From: Pseudomonas viridiflava
GTDB taxonomy: Bacteria; Pseudomonadota; Gammaproteobacteria; Pseudomonadales; Pseudomonadaceae
NCBI RefSeq assembly: GCF_900585905.1
Contig: NZ_UTVH01000031.1
Span: 62,001 to 126,000 of the forward strand
Length of the DNA: 64,000 nt
Direction: 5' to 3'
Shown: piece after piece, positions 18,569 through 27,926 of the stretch
Position numbering within the stretch: the stretch's first letter is position 1
How the letters are laid out: each line of letters starts with the position of its first letter
Program-made: the position numbers and the translations under genes
The notes under the pieces: model-generated
The model's database searches: none
The model's input: only the letters and a program-made list of their open reading frames with translations
What the model was told of the DNA's origin: nothing

Positions 18569-18886
18569 ATGAGCATCGACGCTAAAGACTGGTACGCACG
18601 AATCAACAAAATGCCCGGCCTGTCCGGCCCGACCTTGCTGGTATCTGGCACAGTCACCGTTGCCAACAGCGCAATCGAACCCGTCCTGGTGGAATCCGCC
18701 ATACAGGACAAATCTTTCGGTCTGCGCCTGGACCTGATCACTGAACTGAAAGGTGTTGGCCTTACCGTCCTCACCGAGAAAGCAGTGACTTTTTCGCAGC
18801 CCAGCGCCTATGACGTACCCCACATCACCATTTTTCACGAGGGCGCAGAGCTGGTTCGCATCAACAAGGTTGAAATCGTTTACTAA
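18569..18886 (+). CDS. hypothetical protein, 105 residues
   Basis: I do not recognise this family. It starts at an ATG with AAGGAG ribosome site, has no signal peptide, and is mostly beta-type sequence with alternating hydrophobic residues (GPTLLVSGTVTVA, HITIFHEGAELVRI). A strong terminator follows at once. The stand-alone layout between an upstream promoter region and a terminator suggests an independently expressed soluble protein. Confidence 0.75.
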   Translation: MSIDAKDWYARINKMPGLSGPTLLVSGTVTVANSAIEPVLVESAIQDKSFGLRLDLITELKGVGLTVLTEKAVTFSQPSAYDVPHITIFHEGAELVRINKVEIVY

Positions 18887-18911
18887 GTCGCTGCAGGACA
18901 GTTTGTAAATG

Positions 18912-18945
18912 ACTCCCGCCCGAGCTCCGTTGCTCGGGCGGGAGT
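18912..18945. terminator. bidirectional terminator
   Basis: Fourteen-base perfect stem ACTCCCGCCCGAGC / GCTCGGGCGGGAGT with a six-base loop, between the convergent stops of the 105-residue gene and the RpiR-family gene (18963). Confidence 0.85.
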
Positions 18946-18962
18946 TTGCTGTTGCAAGACGT

Positions 18963-19829
18963 TCAGTCGTCGTGGGGCTTGATCGACTTGGGCGACAGCC
19001 GCAAGCTGCGCAGGCTGCGCTTGACGCTCTTGAGGTGGTTGACCAGGCTCGGGCCGCGAGCCATCGCCACACCCATCGCCAGCACATCGATCACCACAAG
19101 GTGCGCGATGCGTGAGGTCAGCGGGGTGTAGATTTCAGTGTCTTCATGCACATCGATCGCCAGGTTGACTGACGAAAGCTCGGCCAGCGGCGTCTGGCTC
19201 GGGCACAGGGTAATCAGCGTCGCACCGGCCTCGCGGACCAGATTGGCGGTGATCAGCAAATCCTTGGAGCGCCCTGACTGGGAAATGCACACCGCCACAT
19301 CGGTAGGGGTCATGGTCACGGCCGACATCGCCTGCATATGCGGATCGGAATAAGCGGCTGCGCTGAGCAACAGGCGGAAAAACTTGTGCTGGGCATCGGC
19401 CGCTACCGCGCCGGACGCACCGAAACCATAAAACTCGACACGCTTGGCGGCCGCCATGGCCGTAACAGCCAGTTGCAACGCGTGGGGATCAAGGTTTTCG
19501 CGCACCTCCATCAGCGTGTGCAGCGTGGTGTCGAAAATCTTCAGGCTGTAATCAGCCACCGAATCGTCTTCATGGATCGCGAACTGGCCGAAGCTCGCGC
19601 CCGCGGCCAGGCTTTGCGCCAGCTTGAGCTTGAGGTCCTGAAAACCGGTGCAGCCAATGGCGCGGCAAAAGCGCACGATGGTCGGCTCGCTGATGCCAAC
19701 GCTGTGCGCCAAGTCTGCCATGGAGCTGTGCATCACCGCCGCCGGATCAAGCAGCACATGATCGGCAACCTTGAGTTCCGATTTGCGTAACAGATGGCGT
19801 GACTGGGCGATATGGTGCAGCAGATTCAA
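18963..19829 (-). CDS. RpiR/HexR-family regulator with SIS domain
   Basis: 288 residues. N-terminal RpiR HTH (SVGISEPTIVRFCRAIGCTGFQDLKLKLAQSL at ~45-75) and a C-terminal sugar-isomerase domain (GFGASGAVAADAQHKF, ISQSGRSKDLL). SIS regulators of this type bind phosphosugars such as KDPG. It resembles HexR but differs from the zwf-linked pseudomonad HexR, so it is probably a paralogue. A TTG at 19829 is the most likely start because the alignment begins there; the frame is open to 19964. A palindrome upstream may be its operator. Confidence 0.8.
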   Translation of the reverse strand: MNLLHHIAQSRHLLRKSELKVADHVLLDPAAVMHSSMADLAHSVGISEPTIVRFCRAIGCTGFQDLKLKLAQSLAAGASFGQFAIHEDDSVADYSLKIFDTTLHTLMEVRENLDPHALQLAVTAMAAAKRVEFYGFGASGAVAADAQHKFFRLLLSAAAYSDPHMQAMSAVTMTPTDVAVCISQSGRSKDLLITANLVREAGATLITLCPSQTPLAELSSVNLAIDVHEDTEIYTPLTSRIAHLVVIDVLAMGVAMARGPSLVNHLKSVKRSLRSLRLSPKSIKPHDD

Positions 19830-19877
19830 GGGGGCAGACTCTATGTAGGTAGCGGTGGGCCGGGGGTGTAGCTTTTT

Positions 19878-19892
19878 TGTAGTTATACTACA
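19878..19892. promoter_or_regulatory. dyad upstream of the RpiR-family gene, possible autoregulatory site
   Basis: TGTAGT-TAT-ACTACA, about 50 bases upstream of the TTG start. HexR-type regulators bind TTGT-N7/8-ACAA-like dyads, which this resembles loosely. The rest of 19830-20123 is AT-rich and holds no gene. Confidence 0.45.
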
Positions 19893-20123
19893 TGACCTCC
19901 AGAAAGCACAGCTAAAGGGATCTCGAGCGCTCAACCACGGTATAGAGTACGAGCCTGCAACCATTGGATCGAAGCAATAGCTTGATAAAACTCAAAAAAT
20001 GTTGTCACGCCTCTTTACTTGAAAATTAGCACTACGAAATAAAATGAAACGCGGAAACAGCTACCCATTGTAAAAAATGAGCTATATGTGTAATGCACAC
20101 TCTGAATCAAGGAAGATTCTACG

Positions 20124-21674
20124 ATGAATAAAAAACTTAAAGCGCTTTCGACAATAGCAGCGTTCTGTATATCACTTAACCACCAACAGGCATCATCAGA
20201 AGAATACTATTGGGAAGTGCAGTACGAAGGTCATAATGACCCACTCGGAACCGGTGTACCTCAACCAATGCACTCATCACCGGAAAAAGCGTGCCGCTGG
20301 TTCTTGACCAATTGGGATTCCGATGCCTATCTCAGTCCTCCACGACTAAGCAGTACATTTCCTGGGTGGCAACCCGATCCAGTGTATGGAGATCGAGGGT
20401 CATGGAGTTGCTCAGCTCGCGGGGGCCCGGATGATGATTTCTGGGATACCTGGGGAACGTTAGCTATTGTCCGCCAAGGCGATAGCTGTAGTGATGGAAA
20501 AGAATTTAACAAAATAAACGGGCAGTGTGAATTTATATCCAGCTATGAAATATGCCCTTCAACAATGACAGGTAACCCCATCGATTTTTCGACAGGCTAT
20601 AAAATCCAAATTGAAACAGACCTAGACTTCAATCAATCAAGTCAACATCTCAACGCAGTAAAATTTCAACGCTTCTACAATAGTAAAGACGGATACTGGC
20701 GACACAGCTATTCACAATCACTTCATAACGACGCCACCGGTACGATAATTTCCATGCCTGACGGCAGCAGGTATTCTTTTAAAGATAGGAATTCCACATA
20801 TGAGCCTGTAGAGCCGCTAGCCGGCTCGCTCTTAAAAACCGCGGAAGGGTGGACCTATTTGTCACCCCGAAATCAATACCGATACATGTTTAACGCAGCA
20901 GGAAAAATCAGTGAAATCTCATCAAAGGGGATAGCACAAAAAATAAGTTATATTGAAGATAAAATCCATGTCACAGATAACTATGGCAATGAAATTATAT
21001 TTACAGAAGACGCTTCGAAGCAACCAATAGACCTTAATACAAAGGCAATAAGTATTAGTTATACTTACAGCAGAGCCTGGCAATTAATGAGCGTGATTAG
21101 AAGGTATAATGACGACGTGGAGAAGACGAGCTACCTTTATGAAAATACTTATAACGACAGGCTTTTGACTGCAATCATTGATAATCGTGGCGTACGATCG
21201 GCCTCTTGGAGTTATGATAATAAAGATAGGGCAACGTCTAGCGAACACGCCAAGGGTACGGAAAAAGTTTCTATTCGCTACAATGACGACGGGTCATCCA
21301 CCGTAACCAATGAACTGGGTAAATTGACCACCTATAGGTTCAAGCTCATTAAAGGCGTCAAGAGACTAGTCGCTGTAGAGGGCGAGCCAACCCCTGACTG
21401 TCCAAAGAGCAACTCTTCGTTCACGTATGACGATCAGGGCTTACTGACGGCTCAGACCGACAACAACGGAAATGTTACTGCCTACGAATATAACGACCAA
21501 GGCCAAGAGCTGTATCGCACTGAGGCTAGCGGCACTTCAACGGCAAGAACGGTCTCAACTAAGTGGCATCCCTCACTCGCATTACCAATAACAATTACAG
21601 AGCCACGTCGAGTTATACGATACACCTATGACGACCACGGACGGCAACTCAGCCAAACAATTTCTCCACGTTGA
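20124..21674 (+). CDS. RHS protein, N-terminal piece (secreted)
   Basis: 516 residues. A signal peptide (residues 1-~25, cut near QASSEE) is followed by a Trp/Cys-rich segment, a DUF6531-type RHS entry motif (CPSTMTGNPIDFSTGYK near residue 150), then beta-strand YD repeats. The protein stops in the middle of the shell (after YTYDDHGRQLSQ). Seventeen bases later a second gene continues the shell. AT-rich compared with neighbours, which points to horizontal origin. The two proteins probably assemble, or the pair derives from one ancestral gene broken by mutation and kept as two. Confidence 0.8.
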   Translation: MNKKLKALSTIAAFCISLNHQQASSEEYYWEVQYEGHNDPLGTGVPQPMHSSPEKACRWFLTNWDSDAYLSPPRLSSTFPGWQPDPVYGDRGSWSCSARGGPDDDFWDTWGTLAIVRQGDSCSDGKEFNKINGQCEFISSYEICPSTMTGNPIDFSTGYKIQIETDLDFNQSSQHLNAVKFQRFYNSKDGYWRHSYSQSLHNDATGTIISMPDGSRYSFKDRNSTYEPVEPLAGSLLKTAEGWTYLSPRNQYRYMFNAAGKISEISSKGIAQKISYIEDKIHVTDNYGNEIIFTEDASKQPIDLNTKAISISYTYSRAWQLMSVIRRYNDDVEKTSYLYENTYNDRLLTAIIDNRGVRSASWSYDNKDRATSSEHAKGTEKVSIRYNDDGSSTVTNELGKLTTYRFKLIKGVKRLVAVEGEPTPDCPKSNSSFTYDDQGLLTAQTDNNGNVTAYEYNDQGQELYRTEASGTSTARTVSTKWHPSLALPITITEPRRVIRYTYDDHGRQLSQTISPR

Positions 21675-21691
21675 TTCAGAAGGATCTGATC

Positions 21692-24427
21692 ATGAATAGT
21701 AATTTGACCCGCAGCAGCTGGATGGCATTCGGCTTTGCCAGCGCATTAACTACGTCGATGACACAAGCAACCGAACGCAACTGGTCGTATACCTATAATG
21801 CCCAAGGCCTGATCGAGACTGCCGATGGCCCCCGCACGGATGTGTCTGATGTTACTCGATACGAGTACGACGACCGAAATCGATTGACGCGCATCATAAA
21901 TGCACTTGGGCATGTCGTCGAGCTTATGGACTTCAATTTTTTCGGCAGTCCAATGAAAATAATGAATGCCAATGGGATAATCAGTGACCTCAGCTATAGC
22001 CCGCAGGGTTGGCTAACCTCGATTAACACTGCAGGAAACACAACCAAAATCGAATACAATTCTGTAGGTGATATAACCAAGCTAACACGAGGTGATGGAA
22101 GCTGGTTAGCGTATGTATGGGATGACGCTCGTCGTCTGACCGGAATTACCAATACCGCCGGTGAGCGAGTCTCTTACGACCTAAATCCAATGGGCAAACG
22201 GACCGCCCAGAAACTTCACGATAGTGAAGGACGCCAAACACATCAGCGCGAATGGATTTATGACGAACTCGGAAGAGTGATCCAGGCTATAGGCGCTGGA
22301 GGTCAACTTCGAAAATTTCAATACGATTTAAATGATAATGCCGTTCAGAACCTTGACCCACGAGGTAATAAATTCTCCACGACTTATGACGCCCTTGATC
22401 GCTTGGTGCAAAGCATTAATTCAATGGGGGGTATAACGCGCTACGATTATGACACTCTGGATAACGTTTCTCATGTCGAAGACCCGCGCGGCCTTATTAC
22501 AGAATATGCGTATGATACCATTGGCAATCTGATCCAATGGCGAAGTCCAGATAGTGGAACCAATACCTACCAGCGTGATTTGGCAGGCAATGTGGTACAG
22601 AGAACAGATGCGAATGGCAGCATAACAATATTCGCTTATGATGTTCTAAACAGACTGACCGATCGTCAGCACCCAGATCAGCCTGAGCTTAATATTAAGT
22701 ATATTTACGATGAAGACACTGACGAGCGCAACGGGGTGGGCAGACTCACAAGCATTGAAAGCGACAACGGGACAATGATGTTTAGTTACGATAAAACAGG
22801 CAAACTAAAAAAACAAATTCAGAACTTAAAGATGGGCGAGATTGTCAATTCCACGCTTCTCAGATACGGCTATGATAAAGCCAACCAAGTTGTGACCATT
22901 GATTACCCATCACAAATATCTATCGATTATGAGCGAGACGCTGCAGGTCAAGTACGAGCAATAAAATGGCGACACCCAGGATCCACTTCGATGTCGATAG
23001 CGGACAATCTTACCTACCTACCATTTGGCCCCCTGACAAGCCTGACCTGGGGATCAGGCCAAACGCTGGTGCGGGAATATAACCAAGACTACCAAATGAC
23101 CCAGCAAAAAATAGCGGATTTGAAGACTGCCTATGAATACGATGCGAATGGCAATATTGTCCAACACCAAAACGGCTTACTTGGCGAACTTACCTACACA
23201 TACGATTCGTTAAATCGTCTATCCAGCGAGACCAGCGCCGTTCAGCAACAGACACTTACCTATGATGCTGTTGGCAATCGAACTAACAAAACAACAGTTA
23301 AAGTAGGAATGAATGTATTCCCATCAGATTCGGAGATGGTCTATGGGTACGATGATACAAGCAATCGCTTGATGAGCATTAATGGCGCAACGAGGGTGTT
23401 TGATGCAGCTGGAAATTTAACTGCAACCGAGGACCAAAGTTTTGAATATGATGATCAAAATCGATTAATCAGGATCAAAAAAGGAGAGGAGGTAAAGGCT
23501 AGTTTCCTTTACAACGCACTTGGCCAGCGCACCCACAAAACCAATCGCTTGTACACAACCACTTTTATATATGGATTCAAAGGCGAGCTTGTAGCCGAAA
23601 ACAGATTTGATAACGCCGGAAAAAAAGTCACCTCGCAGTATTATATATGGATAGACGGTGCGCCTCTGGCTGGCATCCTTGTGAAATACGACAACCAAGG
23701 CTCAGTAGTTGATCGGACCCCATTTTTCATCCATAGCGACCACCTGAATACGCCCAGAATGGTAACTGATGCGAATGGCGAAGTTATCTGGCGATGGATC
23801 TCTGACGCATTTGGTGTAGGGAAAGCTGAAGGTAGCTTGAGCTTGAACCTGAGATTTCCTGGCCAGTACTTTGATGATGAAAGCGGCCTGCACTATAACT
23901 ATTATCGTGATTACGACCCCGAAACAGGCCGATATATCCAGGGCGATCCTATCGGTCTACGGGGAGGCCTAAATAATTACGGTTATGTCAACGGGAATCC
24001 GATAATCGCCGTCGACAAAAAAGGCTTGGAAGCGACAGTCATATATGTAGAAGGACTCATCCCACACTCAGCGCTGCATGTAGACGACGGCAGCGGCCAG
24101 CCTTTCCTGTATGATCCGGCAGGCAGTTACGTGGGCCCAAGTAATTTACCTCGTGGATCTGGCGATTTTTTTGAGGGGTCAGATGCATCGTTGCAAAGCT
24201 ACATTGATTATTGGAACTCCGATGGAGATAACGTTCATACTTACCCGCTTGGCACGACAAGGCATCAAGATAAATTATTGATAGACCGGGCAGTGGACAG
24301 ACCCAGTGCGCCCCCCTTCACTTGCGCCAACTCGGTCTCAGCTGTATTAGATGGTATGTGCGGTGTGGCGCCGTCATCGTGGCCGAGTACTTTAGGGAAA
24401 AATGCTAGCCAATCCAACTGCAAATAA
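21692..24427 (+). CDS. RHS protein, C-terminal piece with core motif and variable toxin-like tip
   Basis: 911 residues from ATG 21692, which has AGAAGGA eight bases upstream. Residues 1-~28 look like a second signal peptide (Arg, then WMAFGFASAL, cut near TQA-TE). YD repeats fill residues ~30-680, and the RHS core end (HSDHLNTPRMVTD; GDPIGLRGGLNNYGYVNGNP) is at ~685-780. The last ~130 residues form the tip: a His segment (IPHSALHVDD) followed later by FTCANSVSAVL. His before Cys suggests a permuted papain/NlpC-like hydrolase, but this is inference. A membrane protein gene follows by 28 bases. Confidence 0.82.
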   Translation: MNSNLTRSSWMAFGFASALTTSMTQATERNWSYTYNAQGLIETADGPRTDVSDVTRYEYDDRNRLTRIINALGHVVELMDFNFFGSPMKIMNANGIISDLSYSPQGWLTSINTAGNTTKIEYNSVGDITKLTRGDGSWLAYVWDDARRLTGITNTAGERVSYDLNPMGKRTAQKLHDSEGRQTHQREWIYDELGRVIQAIGAGGQLRKFQYDLNDNAVQNLDPRGNKFSTTYDALDRLVQSINSMGGITRYDYDTLDNVSHVEDPRGLITEYAYDTIGNLIQWRSPDSGTNTYQRDLAGNVVQRTDANGSITIFAYDVLNRLTDRQHPDQPELNIKYIYDEDTDERNGVGRLTSIESDNGTMMFSYDKTGKLKKQIQNLKMGEIVNSTLLRYGYDKANQVVTIDYPSQISIDYERDAAGQVRAIKWRHPGSTSMSIADNLTYLPFGPLTSLTWGSGQTLVREYNQDYQMTQQKIADLKTAYEYDANGNIVQHQNGLLGELTYTYDSLNRLSSETSAVQQQTLTYDAVGNRTNKTTVKVGMNVFPSDSEMVYGYDDTSNRLMSINGATRVFDAAGNLTATEDQSFEYDDQNRLIRIKKGEEVKASFLYNALGQRTHKTNRLYTTTFIYGFKGELVAENRFDNAGKKVTSQYYIWIDGAPLAGILVKYDNQGSVVDRTPFFIHSDHLNTPRMVTDANGEVIWRWISDAFGVGKAEGSLSLNLRFPGQYFDDESGLHYNYYRDYDPETGRYIQGDPIGLRGGLNNYGYVNGNPIIAVDKKGLEATVIYVEGLIPHSALHVDDGSGQPFLYDPAGSYVGPSNLPRGSGDFFEGSDASLQSYIDYWNSDGDNVHTYPLGTTRHQDKLLIDRAVDRPSAPPFTCANSVSAVLDGMCGVAPSSWPSTLGKNASQSNCK

Positions 24428-24455
24428 ATAGAGGTGCTATCTCAAGGAGGCATGA

Positions 24456-24899
24456 ATGACTAACCATCGCTCTACTAACGCGGCAAGCTGTTTAATTATA
24501 GGCCTTTCAGCCCTATCATACATATTGATAGTGCTGATAAACCCTGTTACGCACCTTCAGATAAATCCTTATCTGTACTCTGCTAGCTTCACTGCACTTA
24601 TGATATTGGCGCACAGTCTTTCAGATAAAATTTTTAGAAGGACCGGCGTTTATCGAGCGGCACTTATCGGAACTGCCCTTGGATACGTTTGCGGCATGCT
24701 GAGTTTTTTTATCGAGTACAGTCTGCGTAAATATGGATTCGAAAGGCTGAACAGCACTTTCAGAAATTTTGACGTCCTAGTTTTTTTGCTTGGCTTCGGA
24801 GTCCCTCCTTTATTCACCGGCGGGTGGGTCATTGGGTGTATTTTGTTCACCCTCAGTTACAAAATGCAAACTTCGGTAGCGGCCTCTCATAAACAATAG
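24456..24899 (+). CDS. small membrane protein, candidate immunity protein for the RHS tip
   Basis: 147 residues with four hydrophobic segments (about residues 10-30, 40-55, 65-90, 105-135). No family recognised. Ribosome site AAGGAGG five bases before the ATG. Its position directly behind a toxin-like RHS tip, the same AT-rich composition and small size fit an immunity gene. A membrane location would fit a toxin acting in the periplasm or membrane. Not proven. Confidence 0.65.
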   Translation: MTNHRSTNAASCLIIGLSALSYILIVLINPVTHLQINPYLYSASFTALMILAHSLSDKIFRRTGVYRAALIGTALGYVCGMLSFFIEYSLRKYGFERLNSTFRNFDVLVFLLGFGVPPLFTGGWVIGCILFTLSYKMQTSVAASHKQ

Positions 24900-25079
24900 T
24901 AAGAGAGACCCACATGGTGACGGCGCGCTTCCTGCGCCGTCACCAGCCAAGATCGGCTAATTCTCACGCATTTGACTGAATGCGTCCCCTGTAAATGCGA
25001 GGTGCCGTGGCACACGGCGGCCTGAATGAGAGCAGCATGTCCTTGAATTAAAGCTGCTAAACATCCGCCATAGCCTCAG

Positions 25080-25358
25080 CCTCAATCGGCCTACTGATAA
25101 ACTACGCTGCACCTCATCGCATCCGTTAATACGCAGGAAATCCAGGCGCTCCTGAGTTTCCATACCTTCCGCGACGACTTTCAAAAATAGGCATTGGGTC
25201 ATGGCGATAATGGTACGGGCCGATTTCTACGTCTTAAGTATCCTCGCCAACCGGTGCATTAACGCTTGATCAATCTTTACGTAGTCTACCGGGAAGCGTC
25301 AGAGGCCGCTCGGGGAAGAGTAGCCAATAACGGAGTCGTCGATGGCCATAATAAAATC
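25080..25358 (-). pseudogene. decayed EAL-domain (cyclic-di-GMP phosphodiesterase) fragment
   Basis: One minus-strand frame from 25358 to 25107 reads as EAL-domain remains: AIDDSVIGYSS (like IDDFGTGYSS), RFPVDYVKID (like LPIDYLKIDR), ARTIIAM, LKVVAEGMETQERLDFL and GCDEVQ. It is broken by an in-frame TGA after GYSSPSGL and a TAG after ARILKT. The conserved order shows true homology; the start and end of the gene are gone. The rest of 24900-25506 contains no other gene. Confidence 0.85.
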
Positions 25359-25506
25359 GCAGTCTGCCCGTCGCCCCGGCGCATGCCTTGATGCAGCTAC
25401 CCCGCAAGTCCGGACAACCGCTCGCCGCCCGTCTACAGGTGGTGCTTTTATCGATTCGCGCAAAGCATGGTTTGCCCGGCTTCGCTTGGCACCCTAGAAT
25501 GCGTCG

Positions 25507-27690
25507 ATGCGCGATGATCTCTCCCTTCTGCTTAATTCCCTCAACGATGCCCAACGCCAGGCCGTAGCTGCCTCCGTGGGTCGTCAGTTGGTCCTGGCCG
25601 GCGCTGGTTCCGGTAAAACCCGTGTGCTGGTGCATCGCATCGCCTGGTTGATCCAGGTCGAGCAAGCCTCGCCCCATTCCGTCCTGTCGGTAACCTTTAC
25701 CAACAAGGCGGCGGCCGAAATGCGCCACCGGATCGAACAGCTGATGGGCATCGGCCCGGCCGGCATGTGGGTCGGCACCTTTCACGGCCTGGCGCACCGC
25801 CTGCTGCGGGCGCACTGGCAGGAAGCCGGGCTGGTGCAGACGTTCCAGATTCTCGACAGCGACGACCAGCAGCGTCTGGTCAAGCGGGTCATGCGCGAGC
25901 TGGGCCTGGACGAGCAGCGCTGGCCGGTGCGCCAGGCGCAGTGGTTCATCAACGGGCAAAAGGACGAAGGTCTGCGGCCGAAACATATCCAGCCCAGTGG
26001 CGATCTGTTTCTGACCACCATGAAGTCGATCTACGAAGCATACGAAGCGGCTTGCCAGCGCGCTGGGGTGATCGACTTTTCTGAACTGCTGCTGCGCGCG
26101 CTGGACCTGTGGCGCGATAATCCGGGGCTGCTCGCACACTATCAACGGCGCTTCCGGCATGTGCTGGTGGATGAGTTCCAGGACACCAACGCCGTGCAAT
26201 ACGCCTGGCTGCGGTTGCTCGCCCAGGGCGGCGACAGCCTGATGGTGGTGGGCGACGACGACCAGTCCATCTACGGCTGGCGTGGCGCCAAGATCGAGAA
26301 CATTCACCAGTATTCGTCAGACTTCCCTGACACCGAGGTCATCCGCCTGGAGCAGAACTATCGCTCTACCGCGAGCATCCTCAAGGCGGCCAATGGCTTG
26401 ATCATCAATAACAGCGGCCGGCTGGGAAAAGAGCTGTGGACCGACGTTGGCGATGGCGAGCTGATCAACCTTTATGCAGCGTTCAACGAGCACGATGAAG
26501 CCCGCTATGTAGTGGAAACCATTGAAAGCGCGTTGAAGACCGGCCTGGCTCGCAGCGATATCGCCATTCTGTATCGCTCCAACGCCCAGTCTCGCGTGCT
26601 TGAAGAAGCCCTGCTGCGCGAGCGTATCCCTTACCGCATCTACGGCGGCCAGCGCTTTTTCGAACGCGCCGAAATCAAGAACGCCATGGCTTACCTGCGC
26701 CTGCTCGAAGGGCGCGGCAACGACGCTGCACTGGAGCGGGTGATCAACGTACCGGCACGGGGCATTGGCGAGAAAACCGTTGAAGCCATCCGCCAGCATG
26801 CGCGTCACGCCGATGTGTCGATGTGGGAAGCCACTCGCCAGTTGATCGCCAACAAGGGCCTGAGCGGGCGTGCCGCAGGCGCGCTCAATGGCTTTGTCGA
26901 ACTGATCGAGAACCTGGCCGCCAAGGTCATGGAAATGCCCCTGCACCTGATGACGCAAACCGTCATCGAGCAATCTGGCCTGATCATCTATCACCAGGAA
27001 GAAAAAGGCGAGAAAGGCCAGGCCCGGGTGGAAAACCTTGAAGAACTGGTCAGCGCCGCCAGGGCTTTCGAAAACGGCGATGGCGATGAAGAGCTGACGC
27101 CGCTGGCGGCCTTCCTCGGGCACGCCTCGCTCGAAGCAGGCGACGCACAGGCCGACGAGCACGAGGACAGCATTCAACTGATGACGCTGCACAGCGCCAA
27201 GGGTCTTGAGTTTCCTTATGTGTTCCTGGTGGGCATGGAGGAAGGCCTGTTCCCGCACAAGATGAGCCTGGAAGAACCGGGGCGTCTGGAAGAAGAGCGG
27301 CGCCTGGCGTATGTGGGTATCACCCGCGCCATGCAGCAACTGGTGATGACCTACGCCGAGACCCGCCGCTTGTATGGCAGCGAAACCTACAACAAGGTCT
27401 CGCGTTTCGTACGTGAAATCCCGCCTTTGCTGATTCAGGAAGTGCGTTTATCCAACAGCGTCAGCCGGCCGTTTGGCGGCACACAAAAGGTCAGCACCAG
27501 CAGCCTGTTCAATGGCACCGGGATTCCAGAAACCTCCTTCAGCCTGGGCCAGCGGGTGCAGCATGCGGTATTTGGCGAAGGCGTGATCCTCAACTTCGAA
27601 GGCGCTGGCGCCCAGGCCCGTGTGCAGGTCAACTTCGCCGAAGGCAGCAAGTGGCTGATGATGGGCTACGCCAAGCTCGAAGCGATTTAG
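25507..27690 (+). CDS. uvrD: DNA helicase II (UvrD, SF1A)
   Basis: 727 residues. Walker A AGAGSGKT at 31-38, VDEFQDTN near 221, GDDDQSIYGWRGA near 250, and the late motifs (TLHSAKGLEFPYVFLVGMEEGLFPH, RRLAYVGITRA) are all present. It unwinds DNA 3'-5' in nucleotide excision and mismatch repair. Start at ATG 25507. Its 5' flank is the decayed EAL fragment, so the RHS island is inserted immediately upstream of this core gene. Confidence 0.93.
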   Translation: MRDDLSLLLNSLNDAQRQAVAASVGRQLVLAGAGSGKTRVLVHRIAWLIQVEQASPHSVLSVTFTNKAAAEMRHRIEQLMGIGPAGMWVGTFHGLAHRLLRAHWQEAGLVQTFQILDSDDQQRLVKRVMRELGLDEQRWPVRQAQWFINGQKDEGLRPKHIQPSGDLFLTTMKSIYEAYEAACQRAGVIDFSELLLRALDLWRDNPGLLAHYQRRFRHVLVDEFQDTNAVQYAWLRLLAQGGDSLMVVGDDDQSIYGWRGAKIENIHQYSSDFPDTEVIRLEQNYRSTASILKAANGLIINNSGRLGKELWTDVGDGELINLYAAFNEHDEARYVVETIESALKTGLARSDIAILYRSNAQSRVLEEALLRERIPYRIYGGQRFFERAEIKNAMAYLRLLEGRGNDAALERVINVPARGIGEKTVEAIRQHARHADVSMWEATRQLIANKGLSGRAAGALNGFVELIENLAAKVMEMPLHLMTQTVIEQSGLIIYHQEEKGEKGQARVENLEELVSAARAFENGDGDEELTPLAAFLGHASLEAGDAQADEHEDSIQLMTLHSAKGLEFPYVFLVGMEEGLFPHKMSLEEPGRLEEERRLAYVGITRAMQQLVMTYAETRRLYGSETYNKVSRFVREIPPLLIQEVRLSNSVSRPFGGTQKVSTSSLFNGTGIPETSFSLGQRVQHAVFGEGVILNFEGAGAQARVQVNFAEGSKWLMMGYAKLEAI

Positions 27691-27692
27691 GA

Positions 27693-27748
27693 GCCAGTCT
27701 CACAGTGTGAGACTGGCTGACGTAGGACCGGCTTCAGCCGGTCCTACG
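27693..27748. repeat. two adjacent perfect palindromes after uvrD
   Basis: GCCAGTCTCACA-G-TGTGAGACTGGC at 27693-27717, directly after the uvrD stop, and CGTAGGACCGGCT-TC-AGCCGGTCCTACG at 27721-27748. The second matches the core of the 7843 element. Likely transcript ends or REP-type elements. Confidence 0.75.
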
Positions 27749-27926
27749 GGATGTGAGAACATGCCCAAGGATGTTTCCTACAGAACTTTCACTGCCGCCC
27801 TACAGACCAACCTGTACAGGGTCTGCGGCCTTCTACGCAAAAGCTGGAAACACTTGGCCGCTAGCCATCCACCCGTGCCCTATGCAATATGGCGCGCGTG
27901 CACTCCACAAAACGGGAATACCCTAT

